DNA from: Pikeienuella piscinae
GTDB lineage: Bacteria > Pseudomonadota > Alphaproteobacteria > Rhodobacterales > Rhodobacteraceae
Assembly: GCF_011044155.1 (NCBI RefSeq)
Contig: NZ_CP049056.1
Span: 1,302,001-1,366,000 of the forward strand
Reading direction: 5' to 3'
Length of the DNA stretch: 64,000 bases
This document shows, piece by piece, positions 8,454-17,177 of the stretch; the first letter of the stretch is position 1; the number at the start of each line of letters is the position of its first letter. The notes beneath the pieces are model-generated. The model had not been told where the DNA came from, searched no databases, and saw only the letters and a program-made list of their open reading frames with translations. Made by a program: the position numbers and the translations under genes.

Positions 8454-9833
8454 ATGAGCATGATCGAAACGCCAAGGCCCGTCGCCGCAATCATCCTCGC
8501 CGCCGGCGATGGGACACGGATGAACTCCGCCCAGCCGAAACCGCTCCACGCGGTCGGCGGGCTTTCCCTGCTCCGCCATGCGATCCACGCCGCGGAGACG
8601 ATGGAGCCGGCGCGCCTGACTGTGGTGACGCCCGACGGCGCCGACGCGGTGGCTGACGCCGCCAAGGCCGCCCATCCCGGCGCCGAGACCGTTGAGCAGA
8701 ATGAAAGGCTCGGCACCGGGCACGCCGTCCTCGCCGCGCGCGGCGCGCTCGCCGCGCATGACGGCGACGCGGTTGTTCTCTACGCCGATACGCCCTTCAT
8801 CCGGGCCGAGACGCTCGCGGAGATGCGCGCGCGGCGCGCGGCCGGCGCCGATGTCGTCGTGCTTGGGTTTCGCGCCGCCAATCCGGGCGGCTATGGCCGG
8901 CTGGTGATGGAGGGCGACGCGCTTCTCGCCATCGTAGAGGCGAAGGACGCGACGCCGGCGGAGCGCGCCATCGACCTCTGCAATTCGGGCGTCGTCCTGG
9001 CTGATTCCGGCAGGCTTCTCTCACTTCTTGGCGAAGTCGGAAACGACAACGCCAAGGGCGAGTACTACCTCACCGACATCGTCGCCATCGCCCGGCGCCA
9101 CGGGCTCAAGGCGGCCGTCGTCGAGTGCCCGGAGGCGGAGACGTTGGGCGTCAATTCGCGCGCCGATCTCGCCGCCGCCGAAGCCGCGTTTCAGGTCCGC
9201 GCCCGAGAAGCCGCAATGGCCGGCGGCGCGACCCTGATCGCGCCGGAGACCGTGTTCTTCAGCCACGACACGAGCCTCGGGCGGGATGTCACGGTGGAGC
9301 CGAACGTCGTTTTCGGCCCCGGCGTCACGGTCTCTGACGGCGCGAAGATCCGCGGCTTTTCCCATCTTGAGGACTGCGCCGTCGCAGCCCGCGCCGTGGT
9401 CGGTCCCTTCGCCCGCCTTCGCCCCGGCGCCGAGATCGGCGAGGGTGCGAAGATCGGCAATTTCGTCGAGGTGAAGAACGCGCGTTTCGCCGCCGGAGCC
9501 AAGGCCAACCATCTCGCCTATATCGGTGACGCCACGGTCGGCGCCGGAGCGAATATCGGCGCCGGCGTCATCACCTGCAATTACGACGGCGTGCTCAAGC
9601 ACCGGACGTCGATCGGCGAGGGCGCCTTCATCGGCACCAATTCATCGCTGGTCGCGCCGGTCAGCGTCGGCGTCGGCGCCTATGTCGCCTCGGGAACAGT
9701 GCTGGTCGCCGACGTGCCCGACGACGCGCTCGCCATCGCCCGCGCGCGGCAGGAGCACAAACTCGGCTTCGTCGCCAGGTTCAGAACGAAATTGCAGGCG
9801 AGGAAAGCCGCTGGCGCAAAGGAGCAAAGCTGA
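8454..9833 (+). CDS. glmU: bifunctional UDP-N-acetylglucosamine pyrophosphorylase / glucosamine-1-phosphate N-acetyltransferase
   Basis: This 459-residue GlmU catalyses the last two steps to UDP-GlcNAc, the precursor of peptidoglycan and LPS. The N-terminal uridylyltransferase domain has 'IILAAGDGTRM' with 'PKPLH', 'LGTGHAVLAAR' and 'LYADTPFIRAET'. The 'NSGVVLAD...LGNDNAKGEYYLTDI' region contacts substrate. From about residue 255 a left-handed beta helix of hexapeptide repeats begins, ending with the acetyl-CoA part 'NHLAYIGDATVG', 'NIGAGVITCNYDG' and 'KHRTSIG'. The length is the usual 450-460. It shares one base with the downstream glmS start (TGATG), so both hexosamine enzymes are made from one message. 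Confidence 0.96.
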   Translation: MSMIETPRPVAAIILAAGDGTRMNSAQPKPLHAVGGLSLLRHAIHAAETMEPARLTVVTPDGADAVADAAKAAHPGAETVEQNERLGTGHAVLAARGALAAHDGDAVVLYADTPFIRAETLAEMRARRAAGADVVVLGFRAANPGGYGRLVMEGDALLAIVEAKDATPAERAIDLCNSGVVLADSGRLLSLLGEVGNDNAKGEYYLTDIVAIARRHGLKAAVVECPEAETLGVNSRADLAAAEAAFQVRAREAAMAGGATLIAPETVFFSHDTSLGRDVTVEPNVVFGPGVTVSDGAKIRGFSHLEDCAVAARAVVGPFARLRPGAEIGEGAKIGNFVEVKNARFAAGAKANHLAYIGDATVGAGANIGAGVITCNYDGVLKHRTSIGEGAFIGTNSSLVAPVSVGVGAYVASGTVLVADVPDDALAIARARQEHKLGFVARFRTKLQARKAAGAKEQS

Positions 9834-11656
9834 TGTGCGGCATTGTCGGAATCGTCGGTGAGCGCGAAGTCGCGCCCGATATCGTCGCGGCGCTGCACCG
9901 TCTGGAATATCGCGGTTACGACAGCGCCGGGATCGCCACGGTGGACTCGGGCGCGCTCCGCCGCCGCCGCGCGGTCGGCAAGCTTTCGCAACTCGCCGCG
10001 CTGGTGACGGCCGAACCGATCGCCGGGCGCATCGGCATCGGCCACACCCGCTGGGCGACGCATGGCGCGCCGACCACCGCCAACGCTCATCCGCATCAGG
10101 CCGGGCCTGTCGCCGTCGTGCATAACGGCATCATCGAGAACTACCGCGCGCTACGCGAGGAACTGACCGCCGCCGGCCGCAATCTCGAAACAGACACGGA
10201 CACCGAAACCATCGCGCAGCTCTGCGCCCTTCTGATGCAGCGCGGACTCGACCCCGAGGACGCGGCCGCGGCGACGCTCGCCCGGCTCGAGGGCGCGTTC
10301 GCGCTCTGCTTTCTCTTCGAGGGCGAGGACGACCTGATCGTCGCCGCGCGACGCGGCTCCCCCCTCGCCATCGGGTATGGGGATGGCGAGATGTTCGTCG
10401 GCTCCGACGCGCTGGCGCTCGCGCCGCTGACCAATCGAGTCGCCTATCTCGAAGAAGGCGACCGCGCGGTGATCCGCCGCTCCGGCGCGGTGATCCATAA
10501 CGCCGCCGGCGAGATCGTGGACCGGCCGATCCGCACCGTCTCGGTCGAAAGCGTTCTGATCGACAAGGGCGAGCACCGGCATTTCATGGCGAAGGAAATC
10601 CATGAGCAGCCGACGGTCATCGGCCACACCGTCGCGGCCTATGTCGACGCCGCGCGCCAGCGCGTCGTCTCGCCGGCCGAGGCGCTGGATTTCAACTCGA
10701 TCGACCGTCTGACCCTCGTCGCCTGCGGCACCGCCTACTACGCATGTCACGTCGCGAAATACTGGTTCGAGGCGATCGCGCGCCTGCCGGTGGAGATCGA
10801 TATCGCCTCCGAATTCCGCTATCGCGAGCCGCCGCTTTCGGAGCGCGACGCGGCGATTTTCGTCAGCCAGTCGGGCGAAACGGCGGATACCCTCGCCGCG
10901 CTCCGCTACGCCGCAGGGAAGGTGAAATCCGTCCTCGCCGTGGTGAACGTCGCGGAAAGCTCGATCGCGCGCGCGGCGGATATCGTGCTGCCGATCCGCG
11001 CCGGGGCCGAGATCGGCGTCGCATCCACCAAGGCGTTCACCTGCCAGCTCGTCACCCTCGCCACGACCGCGATCCTCGCCGGCCGCCAGCGCGGCGCGAT
11101 CGACGCCGCGGAGGAAGCGCGGCTCTGCGATCTTCTCGCGGAGGCGCCGCGCCGGATCGCCGAGGCCCTGACGCTGGAGGACGGCGTCGCCGCCCTCGCG
11201 CAGGAGATCGCGCGGGCGCGCGACGTCCTCTATCTCGGCCGCGGCGCGATGTATCCGCTGGCGCTCGAAGGGGCGCTGAAGCTTAAGGAACTGAGCTATA
11301 TCCACGCTGAAGGCTACGCCTCCGGCGAGATGAAGCACGGGCCGATCGCCCTGATCGACGATGCGGTGCCGGTCGTGGTGCTGGCCCCGACCGATCCCGT
11401 GTTCGAAAAGACCGTCTCTAACATGCAGGAGGTGATGGCCCGTGGCGGCAAGGTCGCGCTGATCACCGACGCCAACGGCGCGGCTTTGGCCGGCGCCGAC
11501 GCCTGGCGCGTCGTCGTCCTGCCCCGGATCGACCGCTTCATCGCGCCCATCGTTTACGCGGCGCCGGCGCAGCTTCTGGCCTACCACGCTGCGCTTGCGA
11601 AGGGCACGGATGTCGACCAGCCGCGGAACCTCGCCAAATCGGTCACAGTGGAGTAG
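9833..11656 (+). CDS. glmS: glutamine--fructose-6-phosphate aminotransferase (isomerizing)
   Basis: This 607-residue GlmS makes glucosamine-6-phosphate from fructose-6-phosphate and glutamine. The glutaminase domain starts with the nucleophilic Cys ('MCGIVGIVGE', Cys at residue 2 before Met removal) and carries 'HTRWATHG' and 'HNGIIENY'. Two SIS isomerase domains follow. 'ACGTAYYA' and 'SQSGETADTLAALR' lie in the first, 'ASTKAFTCQL' leads on, and 'LGRGAMYPLALEGALKLKE' with 'AEGYASGEMKHGP' lies in the second. The C-terminus 'DQPRNLAKSVTVE' is the conserved end forming the ammonia channel lid. With only a one-base overlap to glmU there is no room for a glmS ribozyme, so control is likely at operon level or post-transcriptional. 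Confidence 0.96.
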   Translation: MCGIVGIVGEREVAPDIVAALHRLEYRGYDSAGIATVDSGALRRRRAVGKLSQLAALVTAEPIAGRIGIGHTRWATHGAPTTANAHPHQAGPVAVVHNGIIENYRALREELTAAGRNLETDTDTETIAQLCALLMQRGLDPEDAAAATLARLEGAFALCFLFEGEDDLIVAARRGSPLAIGYGDGEMFVGSDALALAPLTNRVAYLEEGDRAVIRRSGAVIHNAAGEIVDRPIRTVSVESVLIDKGEHRHFMAKEIHEQPTVIGHTVAAYVDAARQRVVSPAEALDFNSIDRLTLVACGTAYYACHVAKYWFEAIARLPVEIDIASEFRYREPPLSERDAAIFVSQSGETADTLAALRYAAGKVKSVLAVVNVAESSIARAADIVLPIRAGAEIGVASTKAFTCQLVTLATTAILAGRQRGAIDAAEEARLCDLLAEAPRRIAEALTLEDGVAALAQEIARARDVLYLGRGAMYPLALEGALKLKELSYIHAEGYASGEMKHGPIALIDDAVPVVVLAPTDPVFEKTVSNMQEVMARGGKVALITDANGAALAGADAWRVVVLPRIDRFIAPIVYAAPAQLLAYHAALAKGTDVDQPRNLAKSVTVE

Positions 11657-11714
11657 TGTCAGCCTCGTGGTACAGGCAAGGACTGGCGAAAAACCGCCGG
11701 CAGGGGATGAAGGC

Positions 11715-12233
11715 ATGAGGTTTTCCCGAAGCGGCGTCGGCCGGCTTCTCGTGGGCGTTCTGACGATTCTGGGGTTGAGCGGTTGCGCAACCGAAAAGAA
11801 AGCCGTCGCAACCGGCCCGACACCCTTCGACAGGACGGTGGTGGAGGACTGCTATACAGTCGACCTCTTCACCGTGGCGAAGATCGAACCGCCGGGCAGC
11901 GACGTGCCGGCGGAATGGGCTCGACTGTCGGGCAAATGGGGCAGCGCGGGCTGGGACGGCAAATGGTGCCACGACCTCTATGTGCTGAAGATCGCCGCGA
12001 ATGGCGAAGTCGAGGTGATGGATCTTCACGCCCCGTACGAGCCGTGGGCGAAACCCGCCACCGCCTTCCGCCGCAAGGGCCGGATCTCCAAGGACGGCCA
12101 TCTGCGTGTCGCGCATGGCGCCGTCGTCTCCGAATACTGGCTGGAGAACGGCCGGCTCTACGGGCTGCGCAAGGAGGGTTCGGGCCAGTTGCGCATCGCC
12201 ATGCTGCCGCGGGTCAATTCGAAACTGTTCTGA
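11715..12233 (+). CDS. hypothetical lipoprotein
   Basis: I do not recognise a named family. From the ATG at 11715 the protein has 172 residues with a basic start (MRFSRSGVGR), a hydrophobic core, and a lipobox 'LGLSGC' placing the lipidated Cys near residue 24, so it is probably anchored to a membrane. The mature part has a 'WGSAGWDGKWCHDLY' segment and a short run of beta-prone segments, with no obvious catalytic motif. A frame extending upstream into glmS (from 11595) would bury the signal sequence and was rejected. It sits 58 bp after glmS and 7 bp before the alkylation repair gene, so it may be co-transcribed with either. Confidence 0.7.
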   Translation: MRFSRSGVGRLLVGVLTILGLSGCATEKKAVATGPTPFDRTVVEDCYTVDLFTVAKIEPPGSDVPAEWARLSGKWGSAGWDGKWCHDLYVLKIAANGEVEVMDLHAPYEPWAKPATAFRRKGRISKDGHLRVAHGAVVSEYWLENGRLYGLRKEGSGQLRIAMLPRVNSKLF

Positions 12234-12240
12234 CGCGGCG

Positions 12241-12921
12241 ATGAACGCCGCGGATGCGCTCAGGGCGCTGAAAGCGCGCGGCGACGCCGCCAACGCCGCG
12301 CGCATGGTCGCCTATCACAAGGCGCCGCGAGTCTATCTCGGCCTGCCGAACGCCGGCGTCGACGCGCTGGTCGCCGAATGGCGGGGGGCGCTGGACATCG
12401 CGGGCCGCACCGCCCTCGCCGAGGCGCTCTGGCGAAGCGACATCCACGAAGCGCGAATCGCCGCGGCGAAGCTGCTGGTTCAGGCACGGATCCCGGAGGA
12501 CGAACCCGTCTGGCGGCTGGTCACAAGCTGGGCCCAGCAATTCGACGCCTGGGCGATCGCGGATCGCGCTGCGGATGTCGGCTCACGGCGCCTCGTCGCC
12601 GCGCCGGAGCGGCTGGACGAGGTTGAGACCTGGACGAAGGCGGAAAATTTCTGGACCCGCCGGGCCGCTCTCACCTTCACGCTGCCCTGGGCGAAACAAC
12701 GTCACCCGCGCGCGGCGGATCTGGCCCACCGCGAACGCGCGCTCGGCTGGGCGGCGTCATATGCTGGCGATCGCGAATGGTTCATCCAGAAGGCCATCGC
12801 GTGGTGGCTGCGCTCCCTCTCGAAACACCATCCGGAGCGGGCGCGCGCCTTCCTCACCGCGCATGGCGAGCGGCTGAAACCCTTCGCCCTACGCGAAGCG
12901 GGAAAATTTCTTCGGGCGTAG
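12241..12921 (+). CDS. DNA alkylation repair protein (AlkD-type HEAT-like)
   Basis: This 226-residue all-helical protein resembles the DNA alkylation repair (AlkD/AlkC) family of HEAT-like glycosylases, which release alkylated bases without base flipping. Visible landmarks are 'AADALRALKARGDAANAARMVAYHK' at the start, 'LAEALWRSDIHEARIAAAKLL' (the usual 'LW.s..hE.r..A' element), 'WTRRAALTFTLPW', and 'EWFIQKAIAWWLRSLSKHHPE' near the end, the hallmark 'F..KAI.W.LR' helix. The start at 12241 is 7 bp after the lipoprotein gene; earlier Met codons lie within that gene. The downstream methyltransferase is convergent, with 10 bp between the stops. Confidence 0.82.
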   Translation: MNAADALRALKARGDAANAARMVAYHKAPRVYLGLPNAGVDALVAEWRGALDIAGRTALAEALWRSDIHEARIAAAKLLVQARIPEDEPVWRLVTSWAQQFDAWAIADRAADVGSRRLVAAPERLDEVETWTKAENFWTRRAALTFTLPWAKQRHPRAADLAHRERALGWAASYAGDREWFIQKAIAWWLRSLSKHHPERARAFLTAHGERLKPFALREAGKFLRA

Positions 12922-12931
12922 CCCCTCGCCC

Positions 12932-13774
12932 TCAGGCCCGCGCCGTCACGATCCAGGCCGCCGCCGTCGCCTGTGGGCGGCCATCGCAAGCCGCGCGCTT
13001 CGCCATCGCGGCATGGACCGCGCTTTCCACCTTGCGCCGCACCCCTTCCGAAACATCGCGCAAGCGTGAGGCCATCGGCCCGATCTCCATGGCGAAACGC
13101 GTCGCCGCCTCCACCTTGTCGCCCCCCATCCCCGCCCCGAACTCAACGACCGCGTCGGCCGGCGCCCATGCGACGCGGCGCCAGCCCGCCGCCTCCAGCA
13201 TCGGCGCGAAACTCTCCTCCGGCTTCGCCCAGGCGAAGGGGCCGGGCGCGCGCGGATCGGGCGGCGGCGTCGGCGGCAGCAGCGCCTTCGCCGCGTCGAG
13301 CGGGGCCGTCGCCCATTCGTTCTCGCGCACCGTGCGCCAGCAGGCGATGGCGAGCGGCGCACCCGGCGCCATCGCCCGACGGAGATGCGCGTAAGCCGGG
13401 AGCGGCTCGTCGAAGAACATTGCGCCGAACTGCGAAAAGAGCGCCCCGACCGGCGCGGCGAAAACCGCCGTCGCGGCGTCGGCGCATCGAAAGCCCACCC
13501 TCCGGCCCGGCCCCTTCGCCCGCGCCCGGCGCTCCGCCGCGAGTGCGATCAGATCAGGCGAGACGTCGACGCCAAACGCCGTCGCCCCGCGTCCGGCCAG
13601 CGTGAAGGTGCTCGCGCCGCCGCCACAGCCGAGATCCAGCGCCACTCGTCCCTCGATATCGCCGAGCGCATCCATCGCCGCCATGCCGAACGGCGCGAGC
13701 ATACGCTCCATCACCGACGCCCGCCGCGCCCATTTCTCACCCAGCGCGCCGCTCCAGTCCGCTTTCCTCGCCAT
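12932..13774 (-). CDS. class I SAM-dependent methyltransferase
   Basis: From the ATG at 13774, preceded by a GGGAGGGG ribosome site, this is a 280-residue class I methyltransferase. Motif I is 'VALDLGCGGGASTFTLAGRG' near residue 43. The acidic end of strand 2 is in 'FGVDVSPDLIALA', and 'FRCADAATAVF' and 'SQFGAMFF' follow. The later part 'FAWAKPEESFAPMLEAAGW' is typical of UbiE/COQ5-like small-molecule methyltransferases. The acceptor is unknown. The gene is convergent with the alkylation repair gene and divergent from the nucleotidase, sharing a 54 bp intergenic region that contains a perfect inverted repeat. A much longer frame extending upstream is antisense to the nucleotidase and was discarded. 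Confidence 0.85.
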   Translation of the reverse strand: MARKADWSGALGEKWARRASVMERMLAPFGMAAMDALGDIEGRVALDLGCGGGASTFTLAGRGATAFGVDVSPDLIALAAERRARAKGPGRRVGFRCADAATAVFAAPVGALFSQFGAMFFDEPLPAYAHLRRAMAPGAPLAIACWRTVRENEWATAPLDAAKALLPPTPPPDPRAPGPFAWAKPEESFAPMLEAAGWRRVAWAPADAVVEFGAGMGGDKVEAATRFAMEIGPMASRLRDVSEGVRRKVESAVHAAMAKRAACDGRPQATAAAWIVTARA

Positions 13775-13806
13775 GACCCCCTCCCGTCGCCATTGCCCAG
13801 AGCACA

Positions 13807-13825
13807 GCCTATCCGATAGATAGGC
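13807..13825. promoter_or_regulatory. perfect inverted repeat between divergent genes
   Basis: GCCTATC (13807-13813) and GATAGGC (13819-13825) form a perfect 7 bp inverted repeat around CGATA. It lies 3 bp before the nucleotidase ATG and 33 bp from the methyltransferase ATG. It could be an operator for both genes or a hairpin in the nucleotidase leader that masks its ribosome site. Confidence 0.4.
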
Positions 13826-13828
13826 GCC

Positions 13829-14479
13829 ATGCCTCACGCTCTTTTTCGCACCGCGCACGCTTGGGTCTTCGACCTCGACAACACGCTCTATCCGCCCTCG
13901 GCGAAGCTCTTCGACCAGATCGTGGCGAAGATGACCGCCTATGTCATGCGAACCGCGAATGTGGACGCAGCGGAGGCGGAGCGCCTGCGCGAGGTTTACT
14001 GGCGCGAATACGGCACCACGCTCGCCGGACTGATGCAGGTTCACGGCGTCGATCCGGCGCCGTTTCTCGACGATGTGCACGATATCGACCTCTCGGCGCT
14101 GGAACGGGACAAAGACCTGGGCGCCGCCATCGCCGCCCTGCCCGGCCGCAAGATCGTCTACACCAACGGCTCGCGTCTTCACGCAGACCGGGTGCTGGCG
14201 GCGCGCGGCCTCGACGGGCTGTTTGACGCGCGCTACGGGGTTGAGGACGCAGGTTACGCGCCGAAACCGCAGCGCGCGGCGTTCGAGCGGGTTTTCGCCG
14301 CCGACCGGTTGAACGCGAAGGGCGCCGCGATGGTCGAAGACGACCTGCGCAATCTCGCCGCGCCGCGCGAGATGGGTATGCGGACGCTCTGGATCACCGA
14401 GAAGACCGAGGCGCACGAACACGCCGACGCGACCACAGGCGACCTGGCCGGGTTCCTCAAAATGGTTCTGGAGAGATGA
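13829..14479 (+). CDS. pyrimidine 5'-nucleotidase (HAD, PPDase-like)
   Basis: This 216-residue HAD phosphatase belongs to the pyrimidine 5'-nucleotidase group that dephosphorylates UMP and CMP (SDT1/YjjG-like). Motif I is 'VFDLDNTLYPPSAKLFDQI' near residues 14-32, with the 'DNTLY' form that separates this group from Gph-type DGT enzymes. Motif II is 'IVYTNGSRLHADRVL', the motif III Lys is in 'GYAPKPQRAAF', and motif IV is 'AMVEDDLRNLAAPREMGM'. The gene is followed by one spare base and the ArsC-like gene, so they are probably co-transcribed. Confidence 0.88.
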   Translation: MPHALFRTAHAWVFDLDNTLYPPSAKLFDQIVAKMTAYVMRTANVDAAEAERLREVYWREYGTTLAGLMQVHGVDPAPFLDDVHDIDLSALERDKDLGAAIAALPGRKIVYTNGSRLHADRVLAARGLDGLFDARYGVEDAGYAPKPQRAAFERVFAADRLNAKGAAMVEDDLRNLAAPREMGMRTLWITEKTEAHEHADATTGDLAGFLKMVLER

Positions 14480-14480
14480 A

Positions 14481-14819
14481 ATGATCCGACTGTTCGGCCT
14501 GAAGAACTGCGACGCCTGCCGCAAGGCCATGAAAGCGCTGGAGGCGGCGGGGCGCGGGGTCGAATTCGTCGATATTCGCAAAGAGGCGACCGGGGACGAT
14601 ATCGCCCGCTGGCTCGAACGCTCCGGGGCCGGGGCGTTGACGAACCGCCGCTCCACGACATGGCGCGGACTGGACGAAGGTGAACGCGCGGCCGCCGACG
14701 GCCCGGGCGCGCTGGCTCTGCTGACGACCAATCCCGCGCTGATAAAGCGGCCGGTGATAGAAACGTCGGAAGCGCTTTTCATAGGCTGGAGCGACGACGC
14801 TCGCGCCGCGCTGCTCTGA
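14481..14819 (+). CDS. ArsC/Spx-like thioredoxin-fold protein
   Basis: This 112-residue protein is of the ArsC/Spx/YffB superfamily. It opens with 'IRLFGLKNCDACRKAMKALE', a CxxC where arsenate reductases have CxxxR-type motifs, and contains 'FVDIRKEA' and the cis-Pro region 'ALIKRPVIET', all in the order expected for this fold. The YffB-like branch is usually not an arsenate reductase and its function is unclear; a glutathione-dependent redox role is a common suggestion. It starts one base after the nucleotidase stop and ends 4 bp before the hydroxylase gene, so the three form one operon. Confidence 0.8.
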   Translation: MIRLFGLKNCDACRKAMKALEAAGRGVEFVDIRKEATGDDIARWLERSGAGALTNRRSTTWRGLDEGERAAADGPGALALLTTNPALIKRPVIETSEALFIGWSDDARAALL

Positions 14820-14823
14820 CCCG

Positions 14824-16014
14824 ATGAGCGAGACCTGCGAGATCCTTGTCGTTGGCGGCGGCGTCGCCGGGCTGACCGCGACCGCCGCCTTCGCCGACGC
14901 CGGCAGGCGGGTCACCTGCGTTGAGCGCGCCGCGCCCGGCGCCGCCGCCGCCGACACCCGCACGACCGCCTTTCTGCGCCCCGCTGTCGATCTTCTGACC
15001 GAAATCGGCGTCTGGCCGCTGCTCGCCGGCGAATCCGCGCCGCTGGAAACCATGCGCCTGATCGACGCCGGCGGACGCGAGAACCGCGCCCGCGAGACCG
15101 GCGACTTCCACGCCGAGGAAGTTGGCGAGCCGCCTTTCGGCTGGAATGTCGCCAATGCGGCGATCCGGCGCGCGCTGGAGGAGCGGCTCGCCGCGCTCCC
15201 CTCGGCGCAGGTGATGAACGGCGCGGCGCTGGACGCCCTGACGCTGCGGCGCGACGTCGCCATCGCCCGGCTCTCGACAGGCGAAGTGGTGCGCGCGAAG
15301 CTCGTCATCGGGGCGGACGGGCGCGACAGCCGGGTGCGCGCTCTGTCCCGCATTGGCGCGCGGCGCTGGGGATATGGGCAAAAGGCGCTGGTCTGCGTCG
15401 TCAGTCACGGGCGGCCCCACGAAGCCGTCTCGACCGAGATTCACCGCGTTGGCGGGCCGTTCACGCTCGTCCCCATGGCCGACGGGCCGGACCCGGACGG
15501 GACGCCCGGCCCGCGTTCCTCCGTTGTCTGGATGGAGCGCACGGCGGAGGCCGACCGGCTCGCGGCGCTCGACGACGCAGCCTTCGAAGCGGCGCTGAAT
15601 GAACGCAGCCTCGGAATTCTCGGCCGGCTCCGCCCGGTCACGGCGCGCGCCACATGGCCGATCGCCGGGCTGATCGCCCACCGGCTGACCGCGCCTCGCG
15701 TGGCGCTGATCGCCGAGGCCGCGCATGTCGTGCCGCCAATCGGCGCGCAGGGGCTGAACATGTCGCTCGGAGATATCGCCGCGCTGGTCGCCGCGACCGG
15801 AGAGGGCGAACCCGGCGCGCCAAGCGCCCTCGCCCGCTATCAGCGCCGCTGGCCGGAGCTCGCCGCCCGCGTCGCCGGAATCGACGCGCTGAATCGCGCC
15901 GCCATGACCGGCGCGCAGCCCATCCGGGATCTTCGCCGGTTTGGCCTCGGGGCGCTTATCCGCGTCCCCCCGGCGCGGCGGCTGGCGATGCGGCTCGGGC
16001 TCGGGTTGCGCTGA
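14824..16014 (+). CDS. UbiH/UbiF-type FAD-dependent monooxygenase
   Basis: This 396-residue flavoprotein hydroxylase likely adds a ring hydroxyl during ubiquinone synthesis. The N-terminal FAD site is 'ILVVGGGVAGLTATAAFADAG'. The second FAD element is 'LVIGADGRDSRVRALS' near residues 161-176. The third is 'VALIAEAAHVVPPIGAQGLN', with the ubiquinone hydroxylase hallmark 'PIGAQGLNMSLGDIAAL'. Length and layout match UbiH/UbiF/UbiL members; sequence alone does not fix which ring position is used. It lies 4 bp after the ArsC-like gene and is the last gene before a 413 bp non-coding gap. Confidence 0.88.
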   Translation: MSETCEILVVGGGVAGLTATAAFADAGRRVTCVERAAPGAAAADTRTTAFLRPAVDLLTEIGVWPLLAGESAPLETMRLIDAGGRENRARETGDFHAEEVGEPPFGWNVANAAIRRALEERLAALPSAQVMNGAALDALTLRRDVAIARLSTGEVVRAKLVIGADGRDSRVRALSRIGARRWGYGQKALVCVVSHGRPHEAVSTEIHRVGGPFTLVPMADGPDPDGTPGPRSSVVWMERTAEADRLAALDDAAFEAALNERSLGILGRLRPVTARATWPIAGLIAHRLTAPRVALIAEAAHVVPPIGAQGLNMSLGDIAALVAATGEGEPGAPSALARYQRRWPELAARVAGIDALNRAAMTGAQPIRDLRRFGLGALIRVPPARRLAMRLGLGLR

Positions 16015-16427
16015 AGCGAATCAGCCGCTGTTTCGCTTCACCATCGAAACGGCCCCTTAAATCCGATTCGGATGGGCGATCGCCGGGATGGCGTGCGGCA
16101 GCGCGAATCGAAGATTCGCAAAGGCTCGCTCCTGCGGCCCAACGCCGCGCTCGCCCCCATCTCACGTAAGAAAATCTTAACACAAGCACCCGTGAGCGAG
16201 GCGCTGGAATCACCATAAGCGCCGCTCCGATACGGAGAAACTCGTTTCCCGACTTCGCCTCGCCCCGCTGGCGCCGGGCTCTGCGGATGCGCCGCAGCGC
16301 GGCCGTCGCGCCCTCCGCCCATTTACATTCAGCAGCCACCCGTTAAGAGCGATTCGCCGCGGCGCACATGCCGCCGACACGTAAAACGTCAGCGGAACAC
16401 GGAGCTGCGCAGGGGGATGAAGTTCAT
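16015..16427. promoter_or_regulatory. non-coding region upstream of livG with three inverted repeats
   Basis: No gene is seen in this 413 bp stretch, which is less GC-rich than its surroundings. It holds three inverted repeats: ATCCGA-T-TCGGAT at 16061-16073, GCGAATC-GAA-GATTCGC at 16103-16119, and a nested pair at 16161-16196 (CTCACG/CGTGAG enclosing TAAGA-AAA-TCTTA). The last two could act as a terminator for the upstream hydroxylase or as protein-binding sites. The promoter of the liv operon should lie here. A purine-rich AGGGGGA at 16411-16417 precedes the livG start. Confidence 0.45.
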
Positions 16428-17177
16428 ATGAGTATAGCGCTCGAGGCGCGCGGGCTTACGAAAGAGTTCAAGGGGTTCGTGGCCGTCAACAATGTCGATC
16501 TCACGGTCGAAAAAGGAACGATCCACGCCTTGATCGGGCCGAACGGCGCCGGCAAGACCACCTGCTTCAACCTGCTGACCAAGTTCCTCCAACCGACCCG
16601 CGGCGCCATCCATTACGAGGGCCGCGACATAACCCGCCTGCCGCCAGCGGAAATCGCGCGACTCGGCATGGTGCGCTCGTTTCAGATTTCAGCCGTGTTC
16701 CCGGATCTAAGTGTGTTGCAGAACGTGCGCGTCGCGCTTCAGCGCAAGCGTGGCGAGAGCTATGATTTCTGGCGCTCGGAGAAATCGCTGACGCGCTTCG
16801 ACGAGGCGGCGCGCTCTTATGTCGACGAAGTCGGCCTGACCGAATTCCTGGATCACCGCGCCGCCCAGTTGTCCTACGGACGCAAGCGCGCACTGGAGAT
16901 CGCGGCGACGCTGGCGCTCGAGCCGGAAATGCTGCTGCTCGATGAGCCGATGGCCGGCATGACGCAGGAGGATGTCGAGCGTATCTCGGCGCTGATCCGG
17001 CGCGTGGCCAGGAACCGCACCATTCTGATGGTGGAGCATAACCTGTCGGTCGTCGCCAACTTGTCTGACCGGATAACCGTGCTGGCGCGCGGCGAGGTCC
17101 TGGCGGAGGGCGATTACGCGACCGTCTCCAAATCGCCGGAAGTGATCGAGGCTTATATTGGAGCGGGCAATGACTGA
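16428..17177 (+). CDS. livG: branched-chain amino acid-type ABC transporter ATP-binding protein (LivG)
   Basis: This 249-residue ATPase is one of the two of a LivFGHMK-type importer. Walker A is 'IGPNGAGKTTCFN' near residues 35-47, the signature motif is 'QLSYGRKRALEIA' and Walker B is 'MLLLDEPMAGM' with the switch His in 'MVEHNLSVV'. The GM...RSFQI region and the LSYG form of the signature are typical of LivG. I chose the ATG at 16428 because AGGGGGA lies 10 bp upstream and the family begins with a beta strand at this point; an ATG at 16368 would add 20 unrelated residues. The end overlaps livF by 8 bp. Confidence 0.9.
   Translation: MSIALEARGLTKEFKGFVAVNNVDLTVEKGTIHALIGPNGAGKTTCFNLLTKFLQPTRGAIHYEGRDITRLPPAEIARLGMVRSFQISAVFPDLSVLQNVRVALQRKRGESYDFWRSEKSLTRFDEAARSYVDEVGLTEFLDHRAAQLSYGRKRALEIAATLALEPEMLLLDEPMAGMTQEDVERISALIRRVARNRTILMVEHNLSVVANLSDRITVLARGEVLAEGDYATVSKSPEVIEAYIGAGND

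Noticed and set aside
9834-9900. A glmS ribozyme before glmS.
   Set aside because: glmS overlaps glmU by one base, leaving no leader, and no ribozyme core is visible.
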